A stretch of DNA of 64,000 nucleotides from Nicotiana tabacum (lineage: Eukaryota; Streptophyta; Magnoliopsida; Solanales; Solanaceae). The notes under the pieces were generated by a model. That model saw only the letters and a list, made by a program, of their open reading frames with translations, had not been told where the DNA came from and did no database searches. Position numbers and translations under genes: made by a program. Below, in pieces: positions 34,191 through 46,160 of this stretch; the stretch's first letter is position 1, and each line of letters begins with the position of its first letter. The DNA is taken from NCBI RefSeq assembly GCF_000715075.1, contig NC_134101.1, positions 191,848,103-191,912,102 on the forward strand, written 5' to 3'.

Positions 34191-34371
34191 CTGTACAAAA
34201 GAAATAAACAAAACAAAATAAAATTAAAAAAATGAAGGAAAAGGAACAATTGCATTTTATTGAATATAAATATAACAGGGTTTTAACACATCCAACTGGA
34301 TGGAACATAATATCTGAATTACAGACCCTGGAATATTCCACATAACTAAAAGAAAATCAAAAACCCACTAC
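34191..34371 (-). other. Putative Ogre intron between protease and RT
   Basis: On the minus strand a donor CTTG/GTAGTG lies at 34371 and an acceptor TTTCTTTTGTACAG ends at 34191, giving a 181-base intron. Removing it joins the protease frame (ending RRES) to the frame SFYADIKDMTC in phase. An intron at this place is a known Ogre trait. The donor is not a perfect consensus. Confidence 0.65.
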
Positions 34372-34406
34372 CAAGACTCCCTCCGGGTAGGAAGAGGAGT
34401 AGCTTC

Positions 34407-35798
34407 CTAGTTGTTGACTTTTGCACGTGGTCCAACAAATTGCACATCTGCCTTGCTGGACCCTTCCCCAACCTGAACCATGTTAACCTTGGCGAATAAC
34501 CTTTTGAACCCCTTCTCTAAGTCTCTATCGGCTTCAATCAGTGGTCCAAGGACCTTTGACAACAGTTGCTTTCTGGTACCCAGCCTGACGAATGACCTAG
34601 ACAGACGCGGGATTGGCTTTGGCAGTGCCCATGCTTTCTTCTTCATTTTCCTAGCTCTTCTCACGTCTGCAACGATGGGTTTGAACCCAAGACCAAAGGT
34701 ATCCAGATTATTTGGAAAAGAAACTGGCTGCACAATAACTTGCAGAGATGCACCTAAACCCTTGCCCGGTACGAAACCATTTTTCAACATTTCAACAGCT
34801 ACCATAACTGACGCCGCAACCATCTTTGGAGTTGGCACGCACTTTCCTTCCGAAATTTTCTCTACCGATATTGTGTCGGAAACCTGATAAACCCATGGTC
34901 CCTTGTCATCGACAACCTCTATGAATGGAACGATGTCACCATTGGGCACACACCAATTATCTTCGCCGTGTACAATAATTTCCTGTCGATCCCATTCAAA
35001 CTTGACCACTTGATGTAGAGTAGATGGGACTGCTTTGGCCGCATGGATCCAGGGTCGTCCCAACAGCAGATTGTACGAAACAGCCACATCGAGCACCTGG
35101 AATTCCATAGTAAATTCAACTGGCCCTATTGTGAGCTCAAGCACTATGTCCCCGACTGAATCTTTCCCTCCACCGTCGAATCCCCGAACGCAAATACTAT
35201 TCTTGTGAATTCGTTCATCCTCCACTTGCAGCTTGTTCAATATGGAGAGAGGACAGATATTTGTGCTAGACCCGTTGTCAACCAGTACCCGAGTAACCAC
35301 GGAGTCTTCGCATTTCACCGTCAGATAGAGGGCTCTATTGTGCTCGGTACCCTCCACGGGAAACTCATCATCAGAAAAAGTGACTCGGTTTACCTCAAAT
35401 ATCTTGTTAGCTATCTTTTCTAAGTGGTTTACTGAGATTTTATCAGGAACATGAGCCTCGTTCAAGATCTTCATCAAAGCACGACGGTGTTCGTCTGAAT
35501 GGACCAATAATGACAAGAACGAGATCTGAGCTGGTATCTTCCTTAATTGTTCCACAATGGAATAGTCTTGCGCTTTCATCTTTCTCAAGAATTCTTCTGC
35601 TTCTTCCTCAGTTACTGCTTTCCTCACCAACACTAGATTATCTTTTGAGGTCTTATCTTTTATCAACTCTTCGAGGGCAAAGCATCTCTCCGATAGAGTC
35701 AAACCATGAGTCTCACACACTTCTTCTTTAACCTCTTTCCCCTGGTAGGTTACTGTCACTCGTTCATAATTCCACGGGACCGCCTTGTTGTTGATCAC
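34407..35798 (-). pseudogene. Ogre protease region with G-patch-like segment
   Basis: The 463-codon open frame contains the retropepsin core RVLVDNGSSTNICPLSILNK near 35224-35283, with D-N-G-S as active site, and LLLGRPWIHAAKAVPSTLHQ near 35020-35080 as the conserved second half. A G-patch-like segment, MLKNGFVPGKGLGASLQ, is near 34735-34785. It ends at TAG 34407-34409, which replaces a tryptophan codon, and the frame then stays open to the donor site. A TAG at 35805-35807 just before the first Met suggests that gag and protease once formed one frame. Confidence 0.88.
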
Positions 35799-35854
35799 TG
35801 GAAGCTAAGTTACTGGTTTTATAATAACAGGCTCTGTGCGAGAACCCTTCACGA

Positions 35855-37914
35855 TCACAACAGTTTACTTGTAACCCCTGATACCACCACTTCAACTTTC
35901 TTTGGTTTTACTGCAACAGTGCGTGAAGACCCTTTCTCGGCTACCACAACTAGCTTATAATCTACACCTTTCAACTGGACCACTGATTTCCCACTGGTTA
36001 CTTTTTCCTTTGAACTGGTTTCACTGGAGCGGATCATTATCACTGTCTGCGAGGGTTTCTTAGCCTCCCCTCCATTGTGTATCAACTCAATCATATGGGT
36101 CTCATGGTGAGCTGGTAGCAGATTCTGGTTGATATTTGGTGTTTCTAGGGCCTGAACCTCGATCCAATGAGTATCAATGAGCTCTTGTACAACTGTATTT
36201 AGTTTCCAGCATTTCTCTGTGTCATGGCCCAAGACCCCTGAACAATACTCACAACTCACCGAGCGATCAAGATTTCTGGGAAGGGGATTCAGCATTTTGA
36301 CCTCGATCGGATTCAACATACCCAACTATCGTAGTCTGTGGAATAGGCTGGTATATGATTCTCCCAATGGAGTGAAAGTCTTCTGCTTCTGCAACCTTTC
36401 ATTCTTAAATGATTGATTGGGTTGAAAACCTGTTCCAGGAGGGTTTTGTAGGCTTTTGGGGGTGGATGGGTATTTTGTGGAGCTTGGTAGGGACTCTGTG
36501 GAGCTGGCACACGCCATTGCGCATGAGCAGGAGGTTAGGTATAGGTTTGTGCGTGATAGATAGAAAAATGGGGATCTGGCAGTAGGTAGTAGTGTTGTGG
36601 TGGGCTATATGGAGTGTGGGGGTATGTTTGGAGATAGGGTCGAGGCTGATTGTAGAATGGTAGAAGGTTCCTGGATCCACCCCAAGCTGCCGACCCGATC
36701 GTTGCAATATCCTCTTTCTTCTTCTTTCCGAGCACACCCCCAGTACCATTTTGAATGGCCTGAGTGGTTGCTTTGATTGTTGAATAACTCATGATCTTAT
36801 TGGACTTGAGTCCCTCCTCAACCATGCCTCCCATTTTCACAACTTCATTAAAGGACATGCCCACTGCTGACACCAAATGACCAAAATAAGTGGGCTCCAA
36901 AGCCTGCAAGAAATAATCATCCATCTCGCTTTCTTTCATCGGAGGGTCAACCCTCGCCGCTTGCTCTCTCCAACGGAACCCATATTCTCGGAAACTCTCA
37001 CCGGGCTTCTTCTCAATCTTCGTCAATGACAGACGGTCTGGGATAATTTCAAGATTATACTGAAAATTACAGGAGAAGGCTTGGGCCAAATCGTCCCATG
37101 TGTACCACCTGCTATGATCTTGTCTGGTGTACCATTCTAGCACCGACCCACTCAAACTTTGGCTGAAATATACAATCAGCAATTCGTCTCTTCCACCTGC
37201 TCCTCTCATCTTGCTATAGAATCCTCTTAAGTGGGCTACCGAGTCGCCATGCCCATCGTACAGATCAAACTTGGGCATTTTGAACCCTGCCGGCAACTGA
37301 ACATCTGGGAACAGACATATATCCTTATAGGCCACACTCATTTGGCCTCACAGTCCATTCATATCTCGAAACGATTGCTCTAAGCTTTTGAACTTTCTGA
37401 TCATCTCTTCATGCTCAAGATTTTTGGGCGATTTCTCGGTCTCTGTCGGGATATCAAGATGAGGAGTGTAAGGATATGGCTCTGGAACTTTGAAGATGGG
37501 CTCAGGGGGATAGTACTAGTTGTCGTGAGTTTGGAACAGGGGTTTACTAGAAGATCGGTGTAATATAGCAGGTGGAGGTGCCACAAAAACAGGTGTAATT
37601 GGTGGATGAGGGTATGAGACTTTTTTGGGTGGTGGAGCTTGAGAAGTATGGGAAGTGGCACCATGACATTGTTGGTAGAGGGGAAAGGCTGGAGATGAGT
37701 TCACAGTGGGAGGCTCCGGAGGTTGGGCTGATTGTGGGATATAAGCAGGATTGGCGGGATAAACCGGTGGTGGATGCCCCTTCGCCCAAGCTTGGTACAT
37801 GTCAGCCATCTTTTGTTTCAGCTTATACATTTCTTCCCTCATTGCATTAACGTCCATTTCTTCCACCTCTTTCGACGGGTCGACAATACTTGTTTCTGGT
37901 TCCTGGTCGACCAT
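35855..37914 (-). pseudogene. Ogre gag
   Basis: Gag forms the particle. It begins at ATG 37914 with a short predicted coiled coil (MREEMYKLKQKMADMYQAWA near 37780-37840) and a proline-rich region, then a stop at 37516 and another near 37342. The capsid core is open at 36535-37341: MPKFDLYDGHGDSVAHLRGF near 37220-37282, FSQSLSGSVLEWY near 37130-37170 and LTKIEKKPGESFREYGFRWR near 36970-37035. A frame shift near 36400-36530 precedes the zinc-knuckle-like CEYCSGVLGHDTEKCW near 36210-36258 (CX2CX5HX4C, one residue longer than the usual knuckle). Three breaks make it inactive. Confidence 0.88.
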
Positions 37915-38608
37915 ATTCAGCCTGTCTTTCGATCGGGTATTGTAGGAGTGAGTTGCCAGAATGCCAATCAGTTAACCACCTGTCTGAACTTAATACATCA
38001 AACAACAACCTTGTTAGCGATTAGGCTTTAATAGATTGGTAACCGCACATTGGGCATAAAAGCACCTAAACAGTTAACCGTCTATATTATGTATTTGATC
38101 GGTTGCATGCGTCATCCCGGACTTTCCTTTCTTTTAATTGCAAACATCCCCTTATATTTTCTTTTCTTTTCCTTTCCTTTCATTCCTGCCTCTGTTCTCT
38201 CTTTGTCTTTACTCTCTCTTATTTCTTATTTTCTCTCTCTTTTGTTTTTCCGCTATTTTCTTCTCTTTGCTCTCTTTTATTTGGTTACGGTCGAATCCTA
38301 TGGAGATTGCCTACATATCATGACCCCGCATGAATCAGACCAAGCGTAGTTCTTGTAGATAAGTGCGAAATAAAACATTTTTTGGGATTTTCAGTTTTCA
38401 TAAAATAAAACAACAAATGCCTCCATTACAAACTCAAAACTAACAAATTCCAAAAGACTAACAGATTTCGATGCAAAGATATGATACAGACTCGAAAAAT
38501 AGACTATCATATTCTGAAGAAATACAGACTCAAAAACAGAAAGAAAATACAAACTCAACATGACTTACAAACTCTAACAGAAAAGGAAATACAGACTCAA
38601 ACGAAAAA
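37915..38608 (-). other. Ogre spacer between ORF1 and gag
   Basis: About 690 bases without a coding motif. They hold a plus-strand CT-rich tract (38150-38290) and a structured motif copy (38301-38352). Confidence 0.7.
38301..38352 (-). ncRNA. Structured motif, copy c (Ogre, between ORF1 and gag)
   Basis: Plus-strand text has ATTGCCTACATATCATG, then ACCCCG as loop, CATGAATCAG, and GCGTAGTTC. The hairpin TCATG/CATGA replaces TCCTT/AAGGA of copies a and b. CTAC pairs with GTAG, and a G-U pair extends it on the sense strand. Confidence 0.6.
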
Positions 38609-40669
38609 TCAAGAATATGTTAGAGCTCCTGGTGCCCGCGGGACATCATGCGGTCTCGCTACTGGCCTATGTGCAAGATCCCTTTGAAGTCGATCCAAGT
38701 CGTTCATTATTTGTTTAACAAAGGTCATCACCGCTGCAAAAAATGTAGTGCAAGTCATATCCTCACAGATGTGGCACTTCATAACGATGTAGTCAGCGAT
38801 GTTTCTAATTCTCTCTCTTATGACGGCCATTTCTTGTAACAAACGCCCAATCTGCTGGGCCCTGGCTTCCAAAGTTTTCTCAGCCGCATGATTTTGCTCC
38901 TGAAGTTGTTGCAAATCTATTTCTAATTGCGCCAATGCGGTATAACAATGTTCTCTTTTAACTTTGAAGTCTTTGGCCTATTTGATCATTTTGTTTTCCG
39001 TGGCGATGACCCTTTTCTTCAACCCTGCGACCTCATCATTGTACCTTTCTCTCAATTGCTTAACTAGGCGTACTCGTTCCTCTGCGTTTTTAGCCAATTG
39101 CTTTTGGGCTTTGGCTAGTTCACTTTATGCTTTGTTCAAATCAAAACTATAGTCATTTACTTTCTGCCTCATGTTAGCTATGAGCTTTTCATCTCTGTCA
39201 CTTCGGACTGGATTTTCTGCCGCTACTTTCAATTTCTGAATTTGAGCTCGAAGGGCTTCATTTTCTTTGGCTAGCCTTTTCTTTTCTCCTTCATCCGCCG
39301 CCACTTGCAAGCAATTCTCGAATTGAAGATCTCTGACTTGCTTTTCCAACTTGCTTATGGTAGCCCTATACTCGTTTTCTTTGGTCAGCCAATCCCATTG
39401 TACCTGAGCTCCGTCGGTGAATTGCTGGACATGGGGTCTCTTTGCGGGACTGTCAGGTTCATTTTGATCTCGGGATCTTTTACCATACTAAGAAGTATAA
39501 CTAGGCTCCCCCTTGCCTCTGTATAGGTCTGGTTCTTGAGTATTAGGCCCTAAGAATTTGCACTGATGCCAAATTCTGCGCACTTTCTCTTCTAGGAAGG
39601 CAAATTTTGGATTTAACTCAATGACTTGTTGACTTAAATCTTCATTGTGTGGGATGGTCTGGTTTTGGCCCAACTGGTGCAAAACTCTGTGCGGAGCATA
39701 AGGCTGGATACTCCGCAGACCCATCAACAGCAAGAAACACACCTCAGCCGACATATAGATCACTTCGTTGCCCGAGAGCCATCCGAATGTCCATTCGATC
39801 TTATTTGCGGTCAAAAATCTCAAATGAGCATGCCATGCTTCCGTACCATCTGGAAACTCATAACCCTCAACTCGCTTTTCATGTTTTTCAATGCATTCGA
39901 GGCCAATCATACCGCAATTCAAGTATCCGGGATGGTGACAAAGGTGTTCCTGCATCCATATTTGTAACAGCATATTGCACTCTTCAAAGAACTTTGCTCC
40001 TTCTCAACAACGAGTGAGAGCTCGGTAAATTTCTGCCAAGATCAACGGCACTATAGTCCCATTTGCCTTCTTCACCATGAAGTCAGCTATCCCTACTAAC
40101 CCCATCTCTATGTTCCCATTTTTTCTCGGGCAAACCAAAATACCCAAGAACACCACTATGAAAGCTAACCCTCTCCGAGCTTCCCACTTGTCTTGATTCC
40201 CAGCATGAGTAAGACCAGTATCTGGTGTTTCGAAGCCACGTTGATTCCCGTATCGCCGGTACAAAAAGTAGAAGGTACAAAATCTTTTGGCCAAATTTCT
40301 TTCTCGGATATCCTGACTAATGCTTAACAAGTCCAAAAATTTGTGGGGGGTCACTGTTCTTAGTGCTACCGGTTATTGACTTCTGAGATTCCCTTCGAAA
40401 CCGACATAGCCTGGTATCTCTTCTAGCGTAGGAGTTAACTTGAAATCCGCAAAGTGGAACACATTATATGATGGGTCCCAAAATGGTATCAAGGCCTCAA
40501 TCACGTCTTTTCTGGGCTTGACCTCCAAAAGCCTAATAAGACCGCCCAGTGCTTTTGTCACAACTTTCCCGATGTCGTACCCCAAATCATACCACCAAAT
40601 ATGTATCTCCAAAGGGATCTCTTCACAGACTGAGAAAGGTTCATTTTGATTTGTGCTCATCCTGCACAT
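38609..40669 (-). pseudogene. Ogre ORF1 (extra ORF upstream of gag)
   Basis: ORF1 is specific to Ogre-type elements and its function is unknown. The N-terminal part (40373-40669) reads SVCEEIPLEIHIWWYDLGYD and WDPSYNVFHFADFKLTPTLE, and the frame continues through 40004-40354 and 39488-39973 (IEWTFGWLSGNEVIYMSAEV). This resembles the mobile-domain-like proteins often seen in Solanaceae repeats. The C-terminal third (38609-39349) is rich in Glu, Lys, Leu and Gln with heptad character, for example KRLAKENEALRAQIQKLKVA, so it is probably a coiled coil. Stops include TAG at 38978-38980 and others near 40370, 39985 and 39125. Placement directly after the leader fits ORF1. Confidence 0.78.
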
Positions 40670-41895
40670 TTATTAAGGTGATTTTAATTAAAAGAAAACC
40701 ATGACTCGTTTTGACTTAAGAAAAATGACCAACTTTCAAAATTTCCACAAAACATCCGGCCTTGCCAACACGACCTTTCAGCACTTTGAAACGAAGATTT
40801 TAAGGTTGTGTCAGCTATCGATCAAAACCTTTGAAAGTGACAAAAGTGGCTGTTCTTGCAAAAACAGCCTTCTGGCGACCTTTTAGGGACATTCGACTAT
40901 TTCTGACAAGATTGGCATCACCCTAATTATATTCAAATTAAAGTAAATTTTTTGGGCTTTTAAGCTATTTTTGCAAAAAGGAAGTTGGACCCGATGAGGG
41001 TTGCCTACGTATCTCACACCCTGTGAGAATCAAACTGGCGTAGTTCGGGCAAGCAAAACAAACTATTATTCCTTCTTCTTCTTTTTTTTTTTGAAAGCAA
41101 GACTTTTTTTTTATTTCATTAGCAAAGAAAACTATTTTTTGAAAACAACAACTTTTCTTCTTCTTTTTTTCATTTCATTGGTAAATAAAACAAACTATTT
41201 TGAAAACAAAACCCTTTTTTTTCTTCCCTTTTTATGTTCTCGAAAATTCGGTAAAGTTTCGGCACTATTTGGACATTGGTTTTTTTCAGAACAGGCGATT
41301 AACTCTCTTTAACCCTCATACTGCTATTTCTCTTTCCAATATTCATAAGCCGGTCAGCATGCAAGTCCGAAGCAAATAAATGCACAAGTAGCAAGTAGGA
41401 TGCATCAGGATGGTCTTTTTGTTTCGGGTGCACCTGTCCTAGACAGACCCAACCCCTGTGTTGAGTCCCCTAAGTCAAAAATGCACATGATGCAGATAAG
41501 CGTTCCTACTAGGGATCCGGTATGAAGTTGAGTTATTCTAGGTTCAGAACCTGGGTGTTTGTTCTAGACCTGGCTTACCCGAGCGGACAGCTCGAGCCGA
41601 GGGGGGGCAGCATACCGGGAATACAGAAGCTTCACCGGCTTAACAACTTGTCTGAACCTCGTTCTAAATTTGGAATATGACTCTAACAGAAAAGAAGTCA
41701 CACGAAGTGCACACTTCTTCATGATTTAGAAGACTCAGAAAGAGGAGGGATTTCGCAACAGTTTATATACAATCCACGGAATATCAAAGCGGTAAAACCA
41801 ATCAATTAGCACATTAGGCCCAAATCATGTAACAAATTCAGATAATGGATAAAACCAACTATAACAGTTATTCTAAGCTCGAATTCTTGAACCCT
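40670..41895 (-). other. Ogre leader between primer site and ORF1
   Basis: About 1.2 kb without a coding motif. It contains structured motif copy d (40990-41049) and T/C-rich tracts on the plus strand (41060-41235). Confidence 0.75.
40990..41049 (-). ncRNA. Structured motif, copy d (Ogre leader)
   Basis: Plus-strand text has CCCGATGAGGGTTGCCTACG, hairpin TCTCAC/GTGAGA with loop ACCCT, and CGTAGTTCGGG. Three arms pair: CCCGA with TCGGG, CTACG with CGTAG, and TCTCAC with GTGAGA. The inner and outer arms differ in sequence from the other copies but stay complementary. Confidence 0.65.
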
Positions 41896-41935
41896 GAACC
41901 AGAGATTCTGGGTTCGATCCCCAGCAGAGTCGCCA
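41896..41935 (-). promoter_or_regulatory. Primer binding site matching the 3' half of tRNA-Arg
   Basis: On the plus strand GAACCAGAGATTCTGGGTTC followed by GATCCCCAGCAGAGTCGCCA reads as the 3' half of a plant arginine tRNA including CCA. It lies four bases from the LTR. The tRNA identity is from memory; the T-arm (CTGGG/CCCAG around TTCGATC) is plain in the sequence. tRNA-Arg priming is known for Ogre. The match of about 40 bases is far longer than the usual 12-18. Confidence 0.85.
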
Positions 41936-41939
41936 GAGC

Positions 41940-44900
41940 TGTCACACCTCGTTTTTTCATTTTACACCCCCGGAAGGGTGTAAAGGAGATTTTCCAATTA
42001 AAGGACAATTGAAACGGGATTTATTTAAAAGATTCAGAGTCGGCGCTTGGGAGATTTAGGGTATCCCAAGTCACCGGTTGAATCCCGAATCGAGGAAAAT
42101 ACTGACTCTGTTTAACAGTCTGCGAACCAGAAATGCAAGTAAGGAATTCTGTTAACCCGGGAGAAGGTGTAAGGCATTCCCGAGTTCCGTGGTTCTAGCA
42201 CGGTCGCTCAACTATTATATTCGGCTTAATTATCAGATTTTAAAGCACCTTTACGACCTATGTGCATTTGTACTTTTAACCACTTTTAATTGATTTTTAA
42301 AGAAGATTGAACGTCGTTTAAAATGTGCCTTTGGATTGCACCACATGAAATGCACCCGCAATCTGGAACACATTTTATTCAATGTTATAAGATTTGGTTT
42401 TGGGTCACATGAAATGTGCACCCAAGTTTAGGAAGGTAATATTATTATAATACGCGCCTAAAGCAACCACGCATTTGGTAACTTTGCGAGGGCCATAGAA
42501 GTCTCACTAAATGGCACGCCCCGAATTATTCTAGCCAAACAGTTTTTCAAACTAATCCATGAGGGTCATATACTACTTGTGTTATAAGGGATGACTCACC
42601 CCAATTATTGATAAGAGCCTAATTAATCAAAATGCCAAGTGTAGTCAAAGGTTTCTCTAAAGACTTACAAGATAGGGTCAGTTATTTAGGCAAATGGGTT
42701 TAACCCAAATCCAAATGAGTTGATGGATTAATGAGTAAAGGGCCGCACAATTTGGGCCCAAGCGCGAGCCCAACCCTTTAAGGAGACTGGGCTTCAGCGG
42801 AAAGGGGGATTCTAGATCGAACCCCTAAGGCACACCAGCAGCGTTTGAAAAATGTCACTGGATATAATGTGAGTCCAAATGGCTAGCAACGGAACACCCA
42901 TACATATTCAATCAGCCTTCGACTACTCAATGCATGATTATGTGTAGTTTAACAATAATTTAGTTTGCAAATAATTGAAAGTTTGATTAAAATAACTAGC
43001 AGTAGGCAGCTTACTTTCAGACCTCCAGATTAACTTACAATAAAGGCCTGAAGGTTTAAAAACAAATCAAACCAAACTCGTTTAAGTAAAACCCAACTAA
43101 CAATTGATCATTTTGCGGTAAACTCAAACGTACATCAACAGCAAACAGTCCCAGTAACTCACAGCCAAAAACTAACCGAAATCCATAACAAACCAGCGTG
43201 AAATTAGCATTTACAGAACCTAAAGTCTTACAAAAATGAGTTCGAACTTATTCAAAAGCCAAAGTCCATGAGCCAACCAGTGCTACAGGGTAGGTTTACA
43301 ATTAAACAATTAAAGTGAACATGATAAAGGGAAGGTCAAACTTCTCTACACATTCTGATAGTTTCCCAAAGACATGAGTGAAATTTATGAACAAGACATA
43401 AGTATGGCTAAGCTTAGCACTGACTTACAACACTGTAACAGTCCAGTAATCCAACATCATTTATAACACATAGGTGCAAATCCAAAGTCTAAAAAGAAAA
43501 CATAATATAAACTATATAACTAACTACTCATAATGATTAACGAGAAAAATGTGCAGAAATCGCAAGAAGTCCAATAGCCTCTGCTTGAAGGAACAAAACA
43601 ACCATTTCAGCTTGATTTCGTAATACTTCTGGTCTACATTTACTTAGGGTTCAAATGTCTTTACATACCTGAAAATGTGAAGAAAACAACAGCGAGGTAA
43701 TCAAAGGTCCAGCAGCAGTAACAAACAGCAAAGTGGAACTCAAATCCAACGAAACAGTGTACCAAAATAGCTCAAACCCCAGAAAATACAATTCAGCAGA
43801 CCAGATTATAGTGTCAAACACACTTTCAACCAAGCAAACACCAAAACCTAGCCTTAATGACTAAATCTCAAGCCATTTCGAAGTCCAAGCCTTCAGGAAA
43901 TTGATTTAAGAGGAGAAGGATTTCAAATTATCAAACTAAAATTCAATGGAACAGTGTATTTCCTAGAGTTTTCAGCAGTTGCAGATTTTTGGATTCTTAG
44001 CTCTTGGATCTCTTGGGTCTGTATTTTAGCTCTTGAATCCCTGCCTTGAAAGGCAAGATAGAGATGCCTTTATATGCAAGGCATTAGGGCAGGCCTCAAG
44101 AGTTCATTTTTGCCCTTTGGTCCCTTTTTAATTTTAATTTTTGCTTAACACCCCTGGTTTAAATTCAGATTTTTCCAAGTAGTCCCCCTCCCAGCTTCCT
44201 AAAAGCTTCCCAGAGAGTTACAAGTAGATTCCCTCACTAAGACTACCCAAACTAACCCCCATACCCCTGCTATTTACCTTAAACCCCAAATGAGACATGG
44301 GTCAAATTAACCCACGACTGAATCAAGTGAACGAGTTGCCCTTCCTTTATAGATGGGTCTAACCCAAAGCCCAAATAGCTAAATGGACCCAACTAAATTG
44401 ATAACAACAAAAATAACACAAAAACGATTTCTTAAAACTAAACTGGTTGATTGATTAACTAGTACAAACCAACAAGGAATTAACTAACCCAATGAATAGA
44501 CCAGAATAAACTAATTAAACTAGACTAATGAGGCCAACATAAACGGGAGAAAATTAGAGGCTTGACTATAACCCAACAAATCAAGAACATACATATTTTA
44601 AAGGGACTTGAAAGAAAAATTGAGGGAACAGAAAACAACTCAAAATATCGGAAGATAGTTCAAATACTTAAACAGAGGAAAGGAGAAGAAAAGAAGAGGG
44701 ACAGAAAGGTGAAATAAAAACACAATAGGTCATGCTGAGGGATAAAAACTCACCAATCGGACTCGAAATTGGGCAGACACAAAGAACTAGGCCAAACTTA
44801 TGTCGATCCTTTGTTCTTTGTCAAGAACAACTGAGCGACATCTATTTCACCTTGTCTGAACCTCAAAGCTTGATAGAACAGCACCTCCCGAACATGCATG

Positions 44901-45834
44901 CTACCAGGATTGACAGAAATACTGATTTTGAACTTTTGGGGTTGACCACAGATTTTGGATTCGCGGAGCTTCAGGCAGATTCAAAGGAAATTGGTTCGGG
45001 ATTTAAAAAGAGGGGAGTGAGAGGGTCATGGGGTGTTGTTTTGGTGGCGTTTGGAGGTGGCGCCGCCACCGGACGGTGGTGGATTTAGGGGCGGCTCAGA
45101 TAGGGTTAGGTCTGGGTTCTCTGATAGGGGGTATTGGAACGATGAAGTGAGAGGAGGGGGGGGTAGGGTGTTAGTACATATATATATTCCCAAAGCTTTA
45201 GTTCTGAGTCGTTCGATCAAGTGGAGATCAACGGCTCAGATCAATACCGATCGAAACGAGGTCGTTTCGTTTGAGGGGGAATCTGGACCGTGTCAGGCAT
45301 AGGTTGGGCCGGGTACTGGGTGGTTATGTTTGGGCTGGGGAAATCTGGGTTGATTTTGGCCCTGATTTAAACCCTCTTATTTCCTTCCTTTTTTCCAATT
45401 CATTTTTTTTTAAAAATAATCTTTTTCTTCTTTCCAAAATTAAAACTAAAACCTAAACCAAATTATCCTATCATATTAAATTAATTAATCCTAATAATTG
45501 CTACTACAAATAATTAAAAACCAATTAAAGGAAAAACTAACAAAATTCAAAAATTAAAATTAAAAGTGCAAAATAAACTATTTTTGTGATTTTTTCCTAT
45601 TTTTATAAAATAATTTGTCAATTAATCCCTAAAATGTAAAATTAAATCATAAATGCAAATGCAACATATTTTTTTTGTAATTTTCATTAATTAAATAAAA
45701 TAAAAATGCATAGACAATTGCAAACAATTACCAAAAATGCCACGAAAATCCCCAAAATTGCAAATACTGAAAGAAATTGTTTTGTTTTGAATTTCTGGGA
45801 GTAATTCACATAGAGCTAAAATTGCATGCTCACA
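41940..45834 (-). repeat. 5' LTR of the Ogre (3895 bp)
   Basis: Full-length partner of 23509-27444. On the plus strand it opens TGTCACACCTCG and closes GCTCACA, followed by the target duplication CCCGT. Compared with the other LTR it has a short TA run near 45177 and an extra segment with GGTGGCGCCGCCACC near 45055-45070. It contains no shared intact gene. Confidence 0.95.
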
Positions 45835-46160
45835 CCCGTCAGAATACAATATCCACATCCATATATCAAACATCGCGTTTGTCGTAGGCAAAATCAGGGA
45901 CGTCAAATGATTCAGACCAAATCGGCTGAATTTCCCTCAAAGGAATCGTGGCCTGACGCGGGGACTACATAGCAAGTGCGGCCGCGAGGCTGAAGATAGC
46001 CATCAGCTCCGAAGGAAAGATGCCAAGTCGCTCGACAAAAATCACCCCCGAGAACTGACCAGTGACCGAATTCGAGTTCCGTCCCCAGTACGGAAGGCGG
46101 TGAGGAGGAACGAAGCAAGCAGGCCGCAACACACTACCACGATAATGGAGGAGTGACGAC
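45835..46160 (+). pseudogene. Retand-like gag, C-terminal part
   Basis: The frame interrupted by the Ogre resumes with SEYNIHIHISNIAFVVGKIR at 45840-45899. After a stop it shows the zinc-knuckle region in decayed form: LHSKCGREAEDSHQLRRKDA near 45969-46028, then KNHPRELTSDR. The cysteine that should precede HQL is serine. The frame ends near 46155. No protease motif follows. Confidence 0.7.

Larger units (their letters stand above)
23509..45834 (-). mobile_element. Ogre (Tat lineage) LTR retrotransposon, 22.3 kb, complete structure
   Basis: On the minus strand the order is 5' LTR (45834-41940), tRNA-Arg primer site, leader, ORF1, gag, protease, a short intron, RT, RNase H, a second archaeal-type RNase H, integrase, a long repeat-rich 3' region, polypurine tract and 3' LTR (27444-23509). 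LTRs of nearly 4 kb, the extra ORF upstream of gag, two RNase H domains and an intron between protease and RT are the known Ogre hallmarks. All coding parts have stops. The two LTRs differ at about 8% of the first 200 bases by eye, so the copy is not recent. Confidence 0.93.

Noticed and set aside
41896..41935. Possible tRNA-Arg gene
   Set aside because: Only the 3' half plus CCA is present, next to an LTR; it is a primer binding site.
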